Positions 10,693 to 23,280 are shown, counted from the first letter of the stretch. The stretch is 64,000 bases of DNA from Undaria pinnatifida (GCA_012845835.1 JABAKD010000029.1:7998048-8062047); one strand, 5' to 3'. The notes: generated by a model from the sequence alone, not told the origin. A program made the numbers and translations.

Positions 10693-11457
10693 GTCGCATA
10701 TACACCCCCCGCCGCATGTAACCATGTGAGGTCTGTTGCTACTATTCGAGTTACGAGTACTATTAATACCTGTACCAGGTACGAGTCATTTCATGGAGTG
10801 CTACAAGCGGCAGCAGCAGCAAGCACCAGGCGAATTCCGCACTACTTCTGACTTCTAAGTAACATATTTGGACGGTGGCACTTGAAAAAAAACAAATTAA
10901 AAATCGTTCATTATATTAATAGTTCGCTTCGAGAACCCCACAAGCGCCGTATAATAACCTGGTTAAAAAAAACGGTTCGGACTGCGCCGAACATTTTTTC
11001 CGATGCATTTCCGAACCGTTATGTTTTATCACGTCTCGGGTAGAGCTTCCATAGTAGCTAGTAGATAGAGCTGCTCAGAAAAAAACTGATCCAGGTCATA
11101 ACTCAGGGGTCCCCACCGTCTGCCATGAGCGCCGCTCAAGCTGGGCTGGCGGCAGCCGTGTCAGGGCCCGGCAACTACGAACGCGAAGTGTGTATTGGGC
11201 GGACAAAAGGCTAAAAATAAAGCGCCTGGAGGCTACATTCTACATTCACTCTCGCGGGGGTGTACAGAACAGTAACAACACCTCGCTGATGATGACATGA
11301 GAAGAAGAACCCCAGCAGGATATTATAAGCACGCAAACGACCGACGTTCAGAATACTGAAAAAGCTATGAGCTTGAAAGCAGCAGCTGAATCAATCATCA
11401 CAAGCCGAATGAGATTGGTGGGTAAAGGCACACAGCATCGGCAGCTTGTTGTCAGCT

Positions 11458-11493
<36 letters not shown>

Positions 11494-11849
11494 GAATGCA
11501 GATAGTATATGAAGCGACGTAATCTGTCACGTAATCACTGCCTTGCGCAGTGAAAAGAGGAACCACAACCGTTCTGGTGCCACGACGACGCCGCTGCCTC
11601 CTCAAGAGGTAAACTGCGCGGTCCGGATTGGGAATAGTCTATACTTCTACTACTGCTGTGAATGTTTACGCCTGTACAAGTACCGAGTTGTGTACAAAGA
11701 AGGACTCTCTCCACGCGTAACTCGTATTCCTGCAGTTGATGTGATAAGACTATACTGGGTATTATTGCTTGTTGCGAGACGTTGGTTGTTGATGTTTATG
11801 CACCGTCCGGTACCTGACGTGTAGCTGGTGGTATTAGACCTAGCACCAC
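10693..11849. other. Unassigned; contains a (CAG)n run
   Basis: No gene is recognised. A run of ten CAG triplets lies at about 11460-11491 and gives polyalanine in a minus-strand ORF that is otherwise unremarkable. A TACCAGGTACG palindrome lies near 10772. Confidence 0.4.
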
Positions 11850-12253
11850 GCGTATAGCAAGCCCCTACATATCTGTGACCTAAACTTGTTAATACCCTTC
11901 TTCCCCCCCCCCCACCCCTTTTTTTACCCCCGCTTCCTCTTGTTCAAACGCCCCACCTAACATCGAAATCTGCCAAAGTAATAAACACTTCCACGCACTT
12001 GATACCACCTCATTATCTTTCTAGAGTCATCCATGCCGCTGCTTCAACCCCCCCCCCCCCAACGCCCCCTCCTTCCCCACCCCCCGTGCCATCGCCTAAA
12101 CCTAGCACCACGCGTATAGCCAACCCCTACATCTATGCGACCTGAAGTTGTTCAAAAAACCCTTTTGCCCCAACCCCCCCTGCCCCCCCACCCCCTCGAA
12201 CACTCCGCCCTCTCCTTACTGGTTGTACGACTTACAGGATAGTCTATGGCCCA

Positions 12254-12574
12254 TCACGCGATTGTCAAGTGACAGAAGAACTGCCACAGGTTCTGCTTGG
12301 ACAAAACGATGACGACATCGTCATCGAGACGGACTGCATCGAGAAGTACTCCCACACCACCAGGGTTGTGGGTATGTGCGCAAGGCACCACTATACCACC
12401 CTCATGGTGGTAATCGTGCACTTCAGCATACAAGTGTGGAAGGAGGGCAGCAGAGTACACCTGGCCGGGGCGTGGATCTTCGCTTTGCAAGAGGTTGATC
12501 GCGACTTCGACTTCCACCTCCATGCCTTGACTCGGGTCGCCGACCACTACTTGCTTGCGTGGAGACGGAAGCAC
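12254..12574 (-). CDS. Unrecognised ORF, 106 codons
   Basis: Open minus-strand frame of mixed composition (for example GMEVEVEVAINLLQSEDPRP and AVRLDDDVVIVLSKQNLWQ). It has no recognised domain. It adjoins an LTR-like segment and may be a remnant of the neighbouring element rather than a host gene. The plus strand is also open over much of the same stretch. Confidence 0.25.
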   Translation of the reverse strand: MLPSPRKQVVVGDPSQGMEVEVEVAINLLQSEDPRPGQVYSAALLPHLYAEVHDYHHEGGIVVPCAHTHNPGGVGVLLDAVRLDDDVVIVLSKQNLWQFFCHLTIA

Positions 12575-12950
12575 AGCAACTGTTCAATGACACAGTTGAA
12601 CAGAAGGCGGAGTGGCAACAACAGCCCCGAGCTGATGTCCAGACAAAGTGCTGCCCTTTTGCAGTATGTCTCAGAAATACAAACATGGTGCGTTTATATA
12701 TTAATTTTTTAAGTATCTAGAGGAACACGGAGGGAACAACGACGAGAGAGGAGAGGATGGAGAGAATGGAGTGAGCAGGAGGTGGGTACGGATTATCACC
12801 TCATCACGCCTGCCCACGAGCCATGGTCTCCAACACCTTCCCGAATTACAACCCAAGAATTCTCAATTTTATTTAATCCAGATTCCTCCACAATGTCCCT
12901 TTCCAAGGAACTTAAATTTTCCACTTGATAATCTCTTTCTTATAATTAGC
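12560..12950 (-). mobile_element. LTR-like segment, pair of 21710-22050
   Basis: About 390 bases match 21710-22050 in order: a 'gtggcaacaaca' stretch, then gtccagacaa..tgctgcccttttgca, then 'ggagaggatggagagaa', then a 'ggtgggtacggatta' stretch, then 'caatgtccctttccaagg'. The pair flanks the nested copia region and may be its outer long terminal repeats. Fossil, diverged. Confidence 0.5.
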
Positions 12951-13210
12951 GATGTCAGAAAATAATGGTATCTACATGATTGTACCTATCGATTGAAATA
13001 TTCCATCTTTCGATCCATGTACAAAAACAAATTATGAAGTTTTTAACACGTTGTTTACTACACCTAAGAACTGGGGCGCATACTACATGTAACATCAAAC
13101 CTTCTAGAAAAACAAACATTACCAGGCGGGTGATATAAAGGGGTGTCTTCTCGCTGCAACCGTCAGATTCGTCCCCAGGCTTTATAGTGTCCGCGCACAT
13201 ATTGAGATGC

Positions 13211-13254
<44 letters not shown>

Positions 13255-14167
13255 ATCCCTCTTGTTTAAACGCACCACCTGGAATCAAAATCTGCCAGAG
13301 TAGTAAACACTACCAGCCAGCTGATATCATCTCATTATCCATCTAGCCATCCATGCCGTAGCTCCAACTCATCTCCCCTCCCCCCCCTTTTTTTTCCCGC
13401 CCAGTTCGTTCAAACGCCCCAATTTACAATCGAAATCGGCCAGAGTAATAGACACTAATAAGCCATTGATATCACGCCATTATCTTTCTAGCCATCCATG
13501 ACGTAGCTTTCATTCATCCCCCCTCCCCCCCTCCAACGCCCCCTCCTTCCCCACACCCCGCACGATCGCCTAGACCCAGCACCGCGCGTATAGTAGGCCC
13601 CTACATATACGATTAATACGCGCGATCGGAGGATCACACACCATGTTGCGAACATCAGTGTCGACCAAATCGTTGATTATAATATTATATGTGACCTAAA
13701 CCTCTTGAAAACCCCTCCCCCCCCCCCCCCCCCCCCCCCGTTTTTTTTTTTTTTTTTTTTTCCTCGCTTTCTCTTGCTTCAACGCCCGACCTACTATCGA
13801 AATCCGCCAGAGTAATAAACACTTCCACGCCCTGGATATCGCCTCGTTATCGTTTCAGAGCCATCCATGCCGCTGCTGCAATTCCCACCCACCCCCGTCC
13901 CCAACGCCCCCTCCTTCCCCACCACCCGCACCATCGCCTAGACCTAGCACCACGCGTATAGCCAACCCCTACATCTATGCGACCTAAAGCCCTCCCCCCC
14001 CGCCCCCGCCCCCCCCCCGCCACATTCCCCCCCCTCCCCCACAAGAAATATTTATAGTGTCCACGCACAAATTGACCTGCCCCACCCGTCCCCTCCCCCC
14101 CCCTCCCCCCCTCCCGCCCCTTTTGATCAAAATCAGGCCCCCACGCCCTTAAAAACTCCGCCCTCCC

Positions 14168-14573
14168 CTCACCGGACATTCGACTTACAGGATTCACTTG
14201 ATGAACTGATGCATTTCCTTCCACAGCTGTCAGATTTTGTCCCCCTCAGAAACGGGTTTTATAGTTTCCGCGCACAGACTGCCTAACATCACCCTGTTGA
14301 CCCTGATAGCTACACTGTAGTTGCAAGGGGAGTCGCCGACCTATATCCTTAATGAGGACACACAACCCGTAATACGCGCGATCGGTGTATCACACACAGC
14401 TTGCAAAGATGAGTTTCGACAAAGTATTCGATCTCACAGCTGGAGTGTAATTTAATTTTATAATAATCCATGGCTACCATTTTATAAAATTATTCTAATA
14501 ACGTCAGCTGTGAGTTCGACGAATTTAGGGCCGATACTCATCTTTGCAAAAGCTGGGTTGTTGGTACTTATCC
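14168..14573 (-). mobile_element. Hairpin MITE, full copy with 5' extension
   Basis: Positions 14397-14573 carry two inverted arms. Left: 'ttgcaaagatgagtttcgac' then tcacagctg. Right: cagctgtgagttcgac then gatactcatctttgcaa. The arms are separated by an A/T-rich loop. The segment to the left (14168-14396) matches 51745-51985 in reverse orientation: 'atgcatttccttccacagct', the 'aacgggttttatagtttccg' stretch, a gttgaccctg stretch, 'ggggagtcgccgacctatat'. The real element is therefore larger than the hairpin. Confidence 0.65.
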
Positions 14574-14759
14574 TGCAATACTCCGAGTGCGACTGCGCTA
14601 GTGCCCGTCGCATATTCGTTATTATAAGCTATGTTGAATATAAGCCTCTCTCCGTGTATCAACAAGCCTAGGCATTGCCACGGTGAATATTGCCAAAATT
14701 AGAACGAACCACCTACTATCAAACAATAGGATCTACTAGAAAACCAGAAGTATAGACTA

Positions 14760-15458
14760 GACTATTTACGTAACCCCTGCCCGAACGGAAATCGATGTGC
14801 CTTTCTAAACTCTTCCCATCAACGGATTTCGTCAGGATATCCGCATGCTGATCTTCTGACTGAATATAGTGCGCTGAGATGTCCCCGCTGGCAGCAATCT
14901 CCCTGAGAAAATGGTGCCGTACGTCAATGTATGTGCTTGCTGTTGGACGAGCTCAAGGGTTTTTTCGCTAGGTCTATCGCCCCCTTGTTGTCCTTGTACA
15001 CACCAATGCTCATTGGCCCCAGGCTGAGCATCAGAAACACCACACATATAATGCCTCTTTGACCCCGTCTGCCATGGCTACGTATTCCGCCTCAGTGGTA
15101 TATGGAGTGACGCACTTCTGAGTCCTAGAGAACCAAGACACTAGCGTACCTGCGTAGCGAACGGCTACACCAGTAACTGAACGTCTGTCCTCCGCCTGGA
15201 GGGCCTAGTCCCCGCGTCTACATACGTCTCCAAATCAAACTCCAAGTCCACAGATCCCAAGTCACCATCTCTCCTGAACATTGGCCTTAAGTCCGACTTG
15301 GAATTCAGATACTCGATTATCTTATGTGCGGCCTTGCAATGAATCGGCTTGGGTTCATCCGAAAACAGCGCGATTGCCCGAACTGCATTCAAGATATTGG
15401 GTCTCGTCTGGTTCGCGATCCACATCAGGCTCCCGACGATCTCTCGGAACGATACACC
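14760..15458 (-). mobile_element. Outer Ty1/copia fossil, RNase H end
   Basis: Minus-strand fragments of a copia polyprotein: the GSLMWIANQTRPNILNAVRA region that precedes RNase H, the IEYLNSKSDL stretch, and a C-terminal part around the HADILTK-equivalent position near 14830. It is broken, with several disabling changes, and old. The fragment stops where the long terminal repeat of the inner copia element begins (15459). Its upstream RT part is on the other side of that insertion (20600-21470). Confidence 0.6.
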
Positions 15459-15984
15459 TGTTCGTAGAGTTCGAGTCCGGATGCCCTGACCGCCACGCAG
15501 TCTGACGAATGCTTTTTTTTTCGTTGTATTAGAGGACAGAGAGGAGAGAAGGAGCAAAGAGCGGAGTGCCAGAGCTCTCCTCCCAAGAGCAAAATTGCAT
15601 TAAAACGCCTACGAATATGTGCGCGACTCTCTACAAGTTTTGTAGCCGTCGTGCCGTGACGATCGAAACCAACACTCTTTCTGGCTCTTTACATCAGTGA
15701 CGAGACCGATTGGGCATCCAAGACAACGAGCCAGGACCTAAAAACAGCCAACGACACAGTCCTGCAGGAGGAAACCCGGCCACCGAGTCAAACCCCGCTG
15801 TATAACTTACATCGTCTAAAACATTGCTGTAGTAACAACGGCCGCATTCAAACGATGACCATGGCCAGAAACTAATGCCAAGCAGCACCCTACCCACCCA
15901 TGCCCTTCAATGTAGCATGGGGCGGCGGCCTGACAAATATTCGTGGCATGGCTCAAACATGGTACTCATCGAATAATGCTCACA
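15459..15984 (-). mobile_element. Long terminal repeat of the inner copia fossil
   Basis: Starts TGTTCGTAGAG and ends tgctcaca on the plus strand (TG...CA), 526 bases. It is clearly homologous along its whole length to 62440-62980. Shared marks include ttagaggacagagaggaga, 'ctctacaa..tttgtagccgtc', 'ctctttacatcagtgacgag' and 'gacgatgaccatggccaga'-like stretches. A purine-rich tract (plus-strand ccccgtactcacc) adjoins it inside. No partner repeat is seen at the other end of the element. Confidence 0.75.
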
Positions 15985-18101
15985 CCCCGTACTCACCGTC
16001 CAACAGTAGCTTCAACAAAAACTTACGGTGAGATTTGAAAGGGGTTGCAGCAATGGATTTCGTTAGAATATCCGCGTGCTGCTTTTCCGAATCTGCAAGT
16101 TGAATGTCAATCTTCTTGGCACGAAGAAGCTCTCGGACGAAATGGAAACGCGCGTTTGTGTACTGGCGCCGCGCCGAACTAAGAGGATTCTCAGCCAGTG
16201 CCATGGCCCTCTGATTGATTTCAAAAACTCGGACACACGATCCACTCAGCTCTGGACGAATAAATGATAAGACTGCACCCGTAAATAGAGCCTCCTTCAC
16301 CCATTTACACAGGGCTACATATTCTGCTTCTGCTGTAGACAACGTGACGCACCTCTGCGTGCTGATTGCCCAACTGACGGCAGCACCCCCCAAGTTTATT
16401 ACCGTCCCCGACACCGAGCGCCTGCCCTTAGATTTATCGACGTAGTCGGCATCACCGTACGCAGTCAAAATCCAATCCCGAACCCCTCACAAAAGTCAAT
16501 CTCATACCCCTTGCCCCATGGAGATATGCCATGATCTTCAGAACTGATTTGCAGTGCCTGTCGGTGAGGTTGTGAGAATGGCGCGCCACAGCACACACCG
16601 CATTCGAGATGTCTGGCCGTGCCATGGTCGATGGCCACATCAGACCGCCCACAGCCTCCCTCTACGTCCAGTCTTCCTTTGGTTCGCCCTCCTCTCTTGG
16701 ATCTAGTTCAACGCCAGGGGTCGCGGCGATGTCAGAAGACGAGTTCGCACGGAACTGATTTAGCGTGTTTTGAACGAGTGCCTTCTGCGTGATCTCTAAC
16801 GTGCCCAGTTCTCAATTGCGCTTGAGAGCACAACCACTATACCAAGTTAATTCGCCGAGATCCTTCGTGTGGAATTTAGTATTTAACGCGGCATGGAAGT
16901 CTCTGCGTGCCTCGTCCGATCCTGCAATCATTATGCCATTTACATGAACGGCCATAATCAGTTCTACTTTGCCATCGACAACCATGCGAAAAACACAAGG
17001 ATCAGTCCTATACTTCTCCATACCGTATTCTACCACGGTATCTATTAGTAATCTGGTTCACTGCCGTCCGCTCTGTTTTAGGGTATATAATGATATGTTG
17101 AGGCGAATAATCTTTCCTGATATGTCACCATAACCATCGAGTAGTTTTATGTATATCTCGGCGTCGAGTTCGCGCGAACAAAAGCTTCTACAACGTCTAA
17201 ATGAAAAATCTTCAGGCCGTGCTCATTTGCAACGGCCGCCAGAATTTTGATTGATGCTGACGATGGAGTTGGTGCAAACGTTTGGGAGTACTCTACACCT
17301 TGCACCTGGCCAAACCCCTTAGCAAGAAGTCTCGCTTTTGTCTTCACTATCAGGCCATCTTTGTCAGTCTTACAGGAGAACACCCACTTCGCACCTACAG
17401 GTTTCCACCCTCGCGGCGGTGTCGTGGTTTCGTGTTTTCCAGTCGTTTTATGACCGTCCTTCATGGCCTCACGCCAAGCCGCTTTGTATTTTAAACGCTC
17501 TACGTATGCTACGGACTGCGGGGGAGGTTCTACATCTTCTGGGAAACCACTCGACATGCACGCGCTTAACTCCCCTTTATTTTCTTCCACAGCAGGTCCT
17601 CCAGCCATCATGACCATTGTGTCCTCCGTCGTCCAGGATGTACTCTCCAGTACTCCCAAACTCCACCCATTTTTGCACTACCGCAGGCATCGCGTCCTCG
17701 ATCGCACGCTGACGTTGAGCAGAGTCACCCTACAGGCGTTGACTCTGACCCCGGGCCCGGCCCCTTACTGGTGGGGGTAGCCGTCCCCAGCTGCTGAGCT
17801 CGTGAGCTGCCCTCCCCGACAGGATCGCGGGGAGATTATCGCCGTTCCCTTGGTCGGTGCCGGAGGATGCTGACGCGCCCGAGTCGCTTTCGGTCCTCCC
17901 TGCGGGGACCGAGGAAGCGTCCACCGCGCCCCCTTGAGACTCGTGAGTCCATCGTCTAGGCTGTTTCGACCCTTCCTGCCGGGACCGAGGAAGCGTCCAT
18001 CGCGCCCCCTTGAGACGAATTCATCGTCTCAACTGTTTCGTCCCTCCCCGCCGGGGCCGAGGAGGCGTCCACCGCGCCCCCTTGAGACGAATCGACGCTT
18101 T

Positions 18102-18330
18102 CTACTATAGAGGTGGCACTTTTTGGCTATTTTTTTCTGGATGATGGTGCTCCTTAACCCAATTTCGTCGGAATTTCAACAATTTTTCGCTTTTTTTTTT
18201 AATTACCTAGGCCATGGGATCGTTCATCGGCTTGCGTTTTTCCTTTATCTCAACATCAGTTTTTTGGGTGGGGAACAGAGCTCCTGAAACTAGGAGCCCG
18301 AGAAAAATATGATTGCCCCTCTATCGTACC
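18102..18330. mobile_element. MITE of the CTACGATAGAGGTG family, inside copia
   Basis: Starts ctactatagaggtggcac and ends cctctatcgtac, inverted ends of the family seen best at 28230-28558. Internal marks are 'tccttaaccc', 'tcgtcggaa' and gagctcctgaaactaggagc. It interrupts the copia fossil between its integrase and RT parts, so it arrived after the copia insertion. Confidence 0.65.
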
Positions 18331-19020
18331 ATGAGTCAATCCATCGTCTCGACTGCTCCGTCGCCAGCATCGCCGGCGTCAGTTGTCTCCTGTGAGCGCT
18401 GCCGCCAAACCGCGTGCAAATCAAACCCCCACGTCACGTCGAGGTCGTTCAGAAAATCCACACCACCTTCCTGCTCGTCCACCACCCCCCCCCCAACCTC
18501 GATCTGACGTGTTCTCGTCGTCGGCCTCGGACCTCCCCGCTTCCTGAGACAGGGAGCCATGCTTCTGGGCAGGTACAGGTGGCGCAGGCGACACGCGTTG
18601 CCAGGTGACATGACGCGTGATAAGCAGAGTATGGTGTTTGGTCAGCACTCGTACGGTGTCTTGGGGGTGGTCAGGCGCAGGGCCCAGGATAAAACACCCC
18701 TGTGCTTTCGCCCGGGACTTTTTTACCTTTTTCGTCTTGCAGTTGCCAGACGTGAGGAAAGGTAGAAGCACTACCGAGGGGGTTGTAACGTACCACATGT
18801 CGTACGGCGACTTGTTTTCTGGGTTAGCGGACATTGCTGCGCGGTTCAAAAGCATCGCACGCCCAGTGCGACGCTTCGGCCCACAACGATTCCGTTGCCG
18901 ACATTTGCGAGCCTGCATTCGACCCGCCACTGCGGCCGTCTCAATCAAACCCAGCGCGCGCTCGGCTACCCCATTGAATTGGAGACTGCCGGCCGTGGTG
19001 AATTCCTGTTTGATCGCGTG

Positions 19021-19260
19021 TTGTGATAGAAGTATCATCGCATTTTTCGTCTGACGTAGTTTCTGAATGACGGGTCTCCTTAACCCCAAATCGTCGGATT
19101 TTGTTCTTTTTTTTCGCATAATCATCGTTGTATACAAGAGGTGTTTTATTCGGTAGCAGTTCTATTTTTCTCCAAAAAACAACCAGTTTTTTTGGGAGAG
19201 GTCTTAAGCTACGAAAGTAAGGAAACCCAGAAAAAAGGTGGTACACCTCTACCCGAGTCT
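19021..19260. mobile_element. MITE of the CTACGATAGAGGTG family, inside copia integrase
   Basis: Carries the family interior in order: 'tttctgaatgacgggtctcc', ttaaccccaaatcgtcgg, 'cggtagcagttctatttttc', 'tttgggagaggtcttaagct', ending ggtggtacacctct. It lies within the integrase region of the copia fossil. Confidence 0.65.
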
Positions 19261-20599
19261 TTGATGCATCGCGATCTACATAGGCCGCCAAACTTTCCCC
19301 CGCGAAATCCACCGCCCCCATCGGATTGGACAATCACCACCTGTGCAGGGACACCGTCTGTACGAGCATCTGCGAGGAACTGCTCGAACATTTCCGCGGC
19401 GTCCGATTTGTGGCGCATATAATACACCCACATATACCGTGAAAAATCGTCGTGCACGATGAGAGTATGCCGCTTCCCCCTGTGAGACTCTACCACCTTA
19501 GGCCCACTCAAATCCACAAAAAAAACTCCCGAGCTTCTTATATGATCGTGTGCGTGGACTGCTTGATACCTCGGCGGAGACATTCGCCATGGAGCACCTT
19601 TTGCACTCCAGCAGCTTTCCCTCGAGAACGATCCCTTGCTGCTGCGCGGTCTTGCTGAGTAGTGATTCGTGGGAGTGTCCAGCCGCGCAGTGGTAGTCGT
19701 TCATGTTAACCACGGGCTTGTTGAGCAGTTTTCCCGGGGCGAGTACAGCACAAGCATCTTCCTCAGTGCCCGGTAGCCAAAAAAGGCTGCACAGGTTCCC
19801 GGTCAACGGAAACACGATCAAACGCTCAGACTTGATCTTGACTACAATCCCCGCGGACCGCCCTTCAAAGGAGTGACCGCTGTTCACGAGAGTGGGTAGG
19901 GAAAAGAGATGGTAAGGGAGGTCTGGCACGTGCGCAACATTCGTCAGCGTTACTCGCACGAAACCGTTTCCGCGCCGAAAAGCAAAGTTAATATCTCCAT
20001 ATCCCTCGATCGTGCGGGTTGAGCCGTCAGCAATACGCAGTTTCAAATTACATTCTCTGTAGTTAATCATGCAACCTGCTGAAGGCGTCATGTGAGTGGA
20101 CGCTTCACTATCGCAAAGCCAGGCCTCATCCCCTACCTGCCAAGCCGACTCCCCTTCCCATTTCCTGCCCAAAACATCACTGCACTCGCCTGCCTCTCCG
20201 GCCTTGAAAGCTGAAGCCTCAACCGTATCATCATCATCATCGTCGTTCGACGCCGCCAGCGCAGCTTCCTCTTTCGACGAGGGGCAGACATCAGCAGCGT
20301 GCCCCCGTCCGTGGCATCTGCTGCATAGCTCCTCCGTGCAGTCGACCCTCCAATTGCCCTTCTTACCACACCTGTAGCATCTCATCTCGGAGGTACCACC
20401 TTCGGCGGCTTTGGCGATGCTGCCATCACCGCCGGCAGCCGCGGCCGAGCCACCACCGTCCTCGTTGGTGTCTTTACCGCGTCGTCCTTGCCGTCCCCAA
20501 CATCCACCTTTTCCTTTACCGCTGCCTCCACCTTTTCTGCGGCCACTGCCGCCGCCGGCGAAGATAGCATGGCCGGCATGGCCAGCATTGGACCCCTTT

Positions 20600-21470
20600 T
20601 TTCACTTCTATCTCCTCCTCGCTCACGTGCCTGAGGTCAAAGGAAGGAGTATCGGGGATGGGGCTGGGCTTCGAGACGTCAAAACGATTTACACTCCGGA
20701 TGAACTGGGTCCGCGAAATCTCCGAAGTACCTTTCTCCCGGTCCCTCTTGTAGTCACTGCCCATGTACCACTCTACCTCCCCGAGATGTTTGGTGGGGAA
20801 CCTCTGGTTGGGGGCACTGACTACCACTTCAGTCACCTCCTCAGTAGCTGCAATCTTGATGTCGTCCACATGAAAGACCATCATCGCCACAACTTCACTA
20901 GCAATCATCAGTCGATATACACAGGGATCTATCAATCATTGCTCGAAACCCCACTCCACAAGGGTTGACGACAATGTTACAGCTGGTACCACCCTTGACC
21001 ACTCTGCTTCAGGCCGTAAAGAGCCTTGTTGAGGAGCACTACTTTCCCAGATACTGATCTACAACCGGGACGCAAACGCAGGTAGATAACGGTGTCCAAG
21101 TCCGACTGAATGAAAGCTTGGTCTGCATCTAAATGCCTCAGGTCCCAGTTCAGCTTGCTGCCATGGCCGCTACCAACTGCCGCTACCAACCTTCGATCAT
21201 GTCAAACACCGGGCTTAGCAACTCACGGTTCGTGATGCTCTCCACTAAGCAAGCCCATGCAATACGGGCTCGTCTAATACTCGCCTCACTGGAACCTTCA
21301 TCCAGTAAAAACCGAGAAGTCACGGAGGGATCGCCTACCGGTATGTCATTTACAGTCATAAAGACCTGCATACAATCATTTGACAGCGCAAAACAAGACG
21401 AGATTGCTACCCCTTGCACCCTCAACCTCACCAATAGTTCGCAGCAGACTATCGATGTTGACTCCATTTC
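20600..21470 (-). mobile_element. Outer Ty1/copia fossil, reverse transcriptase part
   Basis: Minus-strand fragments with copia RT hallmarks: LRHLDADQAFIQSDLD, LLNKALYGLKQSGQGWYQ, MMVFHVDDIKIAA and KHLGEVEWYMG. They belong to a different copia lineage from the inner element, which has its own RT at about 16800-17660. Broken, with several disruptions. The internal part upstream of RT is missing before the LTR-like segment at 21710. Confidence 0.65.
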
Positions 21471-21709
21471 TACGACCGCAAGCAGACCCTACCCGCTCAC
21501 CGGTCCCAGCACCTTCAGAACATGAGGGCTGGTCTCCACTGATAGACCCTTCTTGCAGTCCGCTAATGTCCTCCTAACTAGCCTCGATCCGCGACAGCCT
21601 TTCTTCATAGGTCCTAGCCTGCGTCTCGAGCAACGTCTTGAGTTTATCAACAATATTGTCTTCGTCCCTCATCTTAGAACAACCAGCCAAGTTCGAACTT
21701 CAGCCACGA

Positions 21710-22145
21710 ACGTGTTCAATGACAGAGTTGAACAGATAACGGAGTGGCAACAACAACATGTCCAGACAACATACTGCCCTTTTGCATCGTGTTTCAGAAA
21801 GAAAAATATGGTGTGTTTATATCTTGATTTTTCAAGTATCCAGGGGAACACGGAGAGAATAAGGAGGAGGGATTGGAGAGGATGGAGAGAACGGAGTGAG
21901 CACGAGGTGGGTACGGATTACTACCTCATCACGTCTGTCTGCCCACGCGCCATAATCTCCAGTACCCCCCCCTGAACCACAACCCAAGAATTATCAAAAT
22001 CCAGATTCCCCCGCAATGTCCCTTTCCAAGGAACTTTCCACTTAATCATATCGGTGGCTACCATATATCCCGCACTACCCCGAGTGCAACTGCGCAACTG
22101 CCCGTCGCTCATTCGTTGATATAAGCTATATTGAACAGCAATGCC
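21710..22145 (-). mobile_element. LTR-like segment, right side of the outer copia
   Basis: Matches 12560-12950 over most of its length. Its last 100 bases ('actaccccgagtgcaactgc' ... 'taagctatattgaa') match 14585-14640. Taken together the left copy appears split by later insertions between 12950 and 14585. Interpretation as long terminal repeats is inference. Confidence 0.5.
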
Positions 22146-23280
22146 ACCGCTCGTGAGGAAAACCCGACGCTCGCATGCATGTGTTCACGGACGGCTGCTC
22201 GAAACTGCGCGAGGGAAGGCGCATTTTCCTATTGATGCCCGACAGTGTGCGGTAGCTCGGCTTACTCGTCGAACATCAGATTGTGGCGACGTCTCACTTC
22301 AAAGGCTGTCACGACGGTATCGGCGGGGGGTGGCTAAGAATGCCATGAGCAACGCCGCATAAGAATCGCATCCCTTGCGCGGACGGCGAGGCGTGCCTCT
22401 TAGGGGAATACTTTCGCCACTTCGGGGGCAAAAATCGCTCGGGCTGCTTCGCAACGTGGTCTTCGTTCGCATCCGACATGTACATGTCAAGCTCATCGAA
22501 CCGCCACCCACGACATACAGGTCAAAGCTGGACCTCAGGGGCATCGATCGTATTCACTCCACGTATCTTTTCATCGGGCCCAACACGGGAAGGTGCGACG
22601 ACGCACCTACCACGACTTCAAACATGGAACAACAATTATCCTTGGCATCGGAAGTTATCTCGGGGAAGGTATGTGGGACGGTGCTCAACGTGATCAGGAC
22701 GGGTTCGTGGAAGACAGGGAAGGCGAAGAAGGGGGAGGAGGAAGAGGAGGACGAGGAGGAGGGGGGGGTGGGAAGAAGGCGGAGGATACCTCGGGTGGCA
22801 GCAGGGTTGGGAAGAGGAGCGCGAAGGGTAGAGCCTCTGAAGAGGAGTCGGAATCGGAGTCGGAAGGGGGGGATTCGGAAAAGGAACAGAAGGAACAGGA
22901 CCCTGTGTCGGGGGAAGAGCCAGCGGTTGTGTGAGTAATGTTCTTCTGAATCACCATCTCTGTCCACCTGTTCGGCATCTTGTTGTTGCTCCAACTGCCG
23001 GCTGCATCAATACGAGGGGTGCTATGCCCACAGCAAGTATCCAGGATTCATCCCAAAGTTCTACCGGGCGTAGTGCAGGAGCTAGTTGTCACGGATACTG
23101 GGGTGACTCCTGTGGTCACTGGTAAGGACCCTGCGAAAATCGTTGTCGGTAAGAGACAGAATGTCTGTTTGATGGCGAAGATTACTGGTACGCAGGCCGG
23201 GGTAGTCCTACTGCAACGGTACACAGAAGAACGGAGGGAGCAACGTGGGGGTGTTGTATTAAATGCGTGTTTTTTTTAGA
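22146..23280 (+). other. Unassigned region with overlapping ORFs
   Basis: Several plus-strand frames are open: a Glu/Gly/Lys-rich acidic-basic stretch at 22593-22934 (EEESESESEGGDSEKEQKEQ) and a mixed ORF at about 23070-23279 (for example VVTGKDPAKIVVGKRQNVC). Possible splice donors (SGK|gtatgt near 22669; gttgt|gtgagt near 22932) suggest an intron-bearing gene or its remnant. I recognise no domain and cannot fix an exon chain. Confidence 0.25.

Larger units (their letters stand above)
11850..14167. repeat. C-rich tandem repeat region
   Basis: At least four diverged copies of one unit occur near 11930, 13260, 13410 and 13760. Each carries tttaaacgc/ttcaaacgccccac, then 'gaaatctgccagagtaataa', then a ccacg..ttgatatcacctcattatc stretch, then a 'ccatccatgccg' stretch, then a poly-C tract. 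A second shared segment, 'cctagcaccacgcgtatag', occurs at 11839, 12102, 13570 and 13945. A pure C run of about 44 lies at 13210-13253. The 12250-12960 portion is different and is listed separately. Confidence 0.65.
15985..20590 (-). mobile_element. Inner Ty1/copia fossil, internal region
   Basis: Read from 20590 downward, the parts occur in the Ty1/copia order. First a gag segment with a CX2CX4HX4C-like zinc knuckle (CYRCGKKGNWRVDC), then a protease with a DSEASTHM site. The integrase zinc-binding region and core follow (VHDDFSRYMWVYYMRHKSD). Last come reverse transcriptase (GAKWVFSCKTDKDG, KARLLAKGFGQ) and RNase H (YGDADYVDKSKGRRS, STAEAEYVAL). It is broken, with roughly five to ten disruptions, and carries two MITE insertions (19021-19260, 18102-18330). 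The 5' long terminal repeat is absent, so the element is truncated at that end. It sits within an older copia fossil. Confidence 0.8.
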
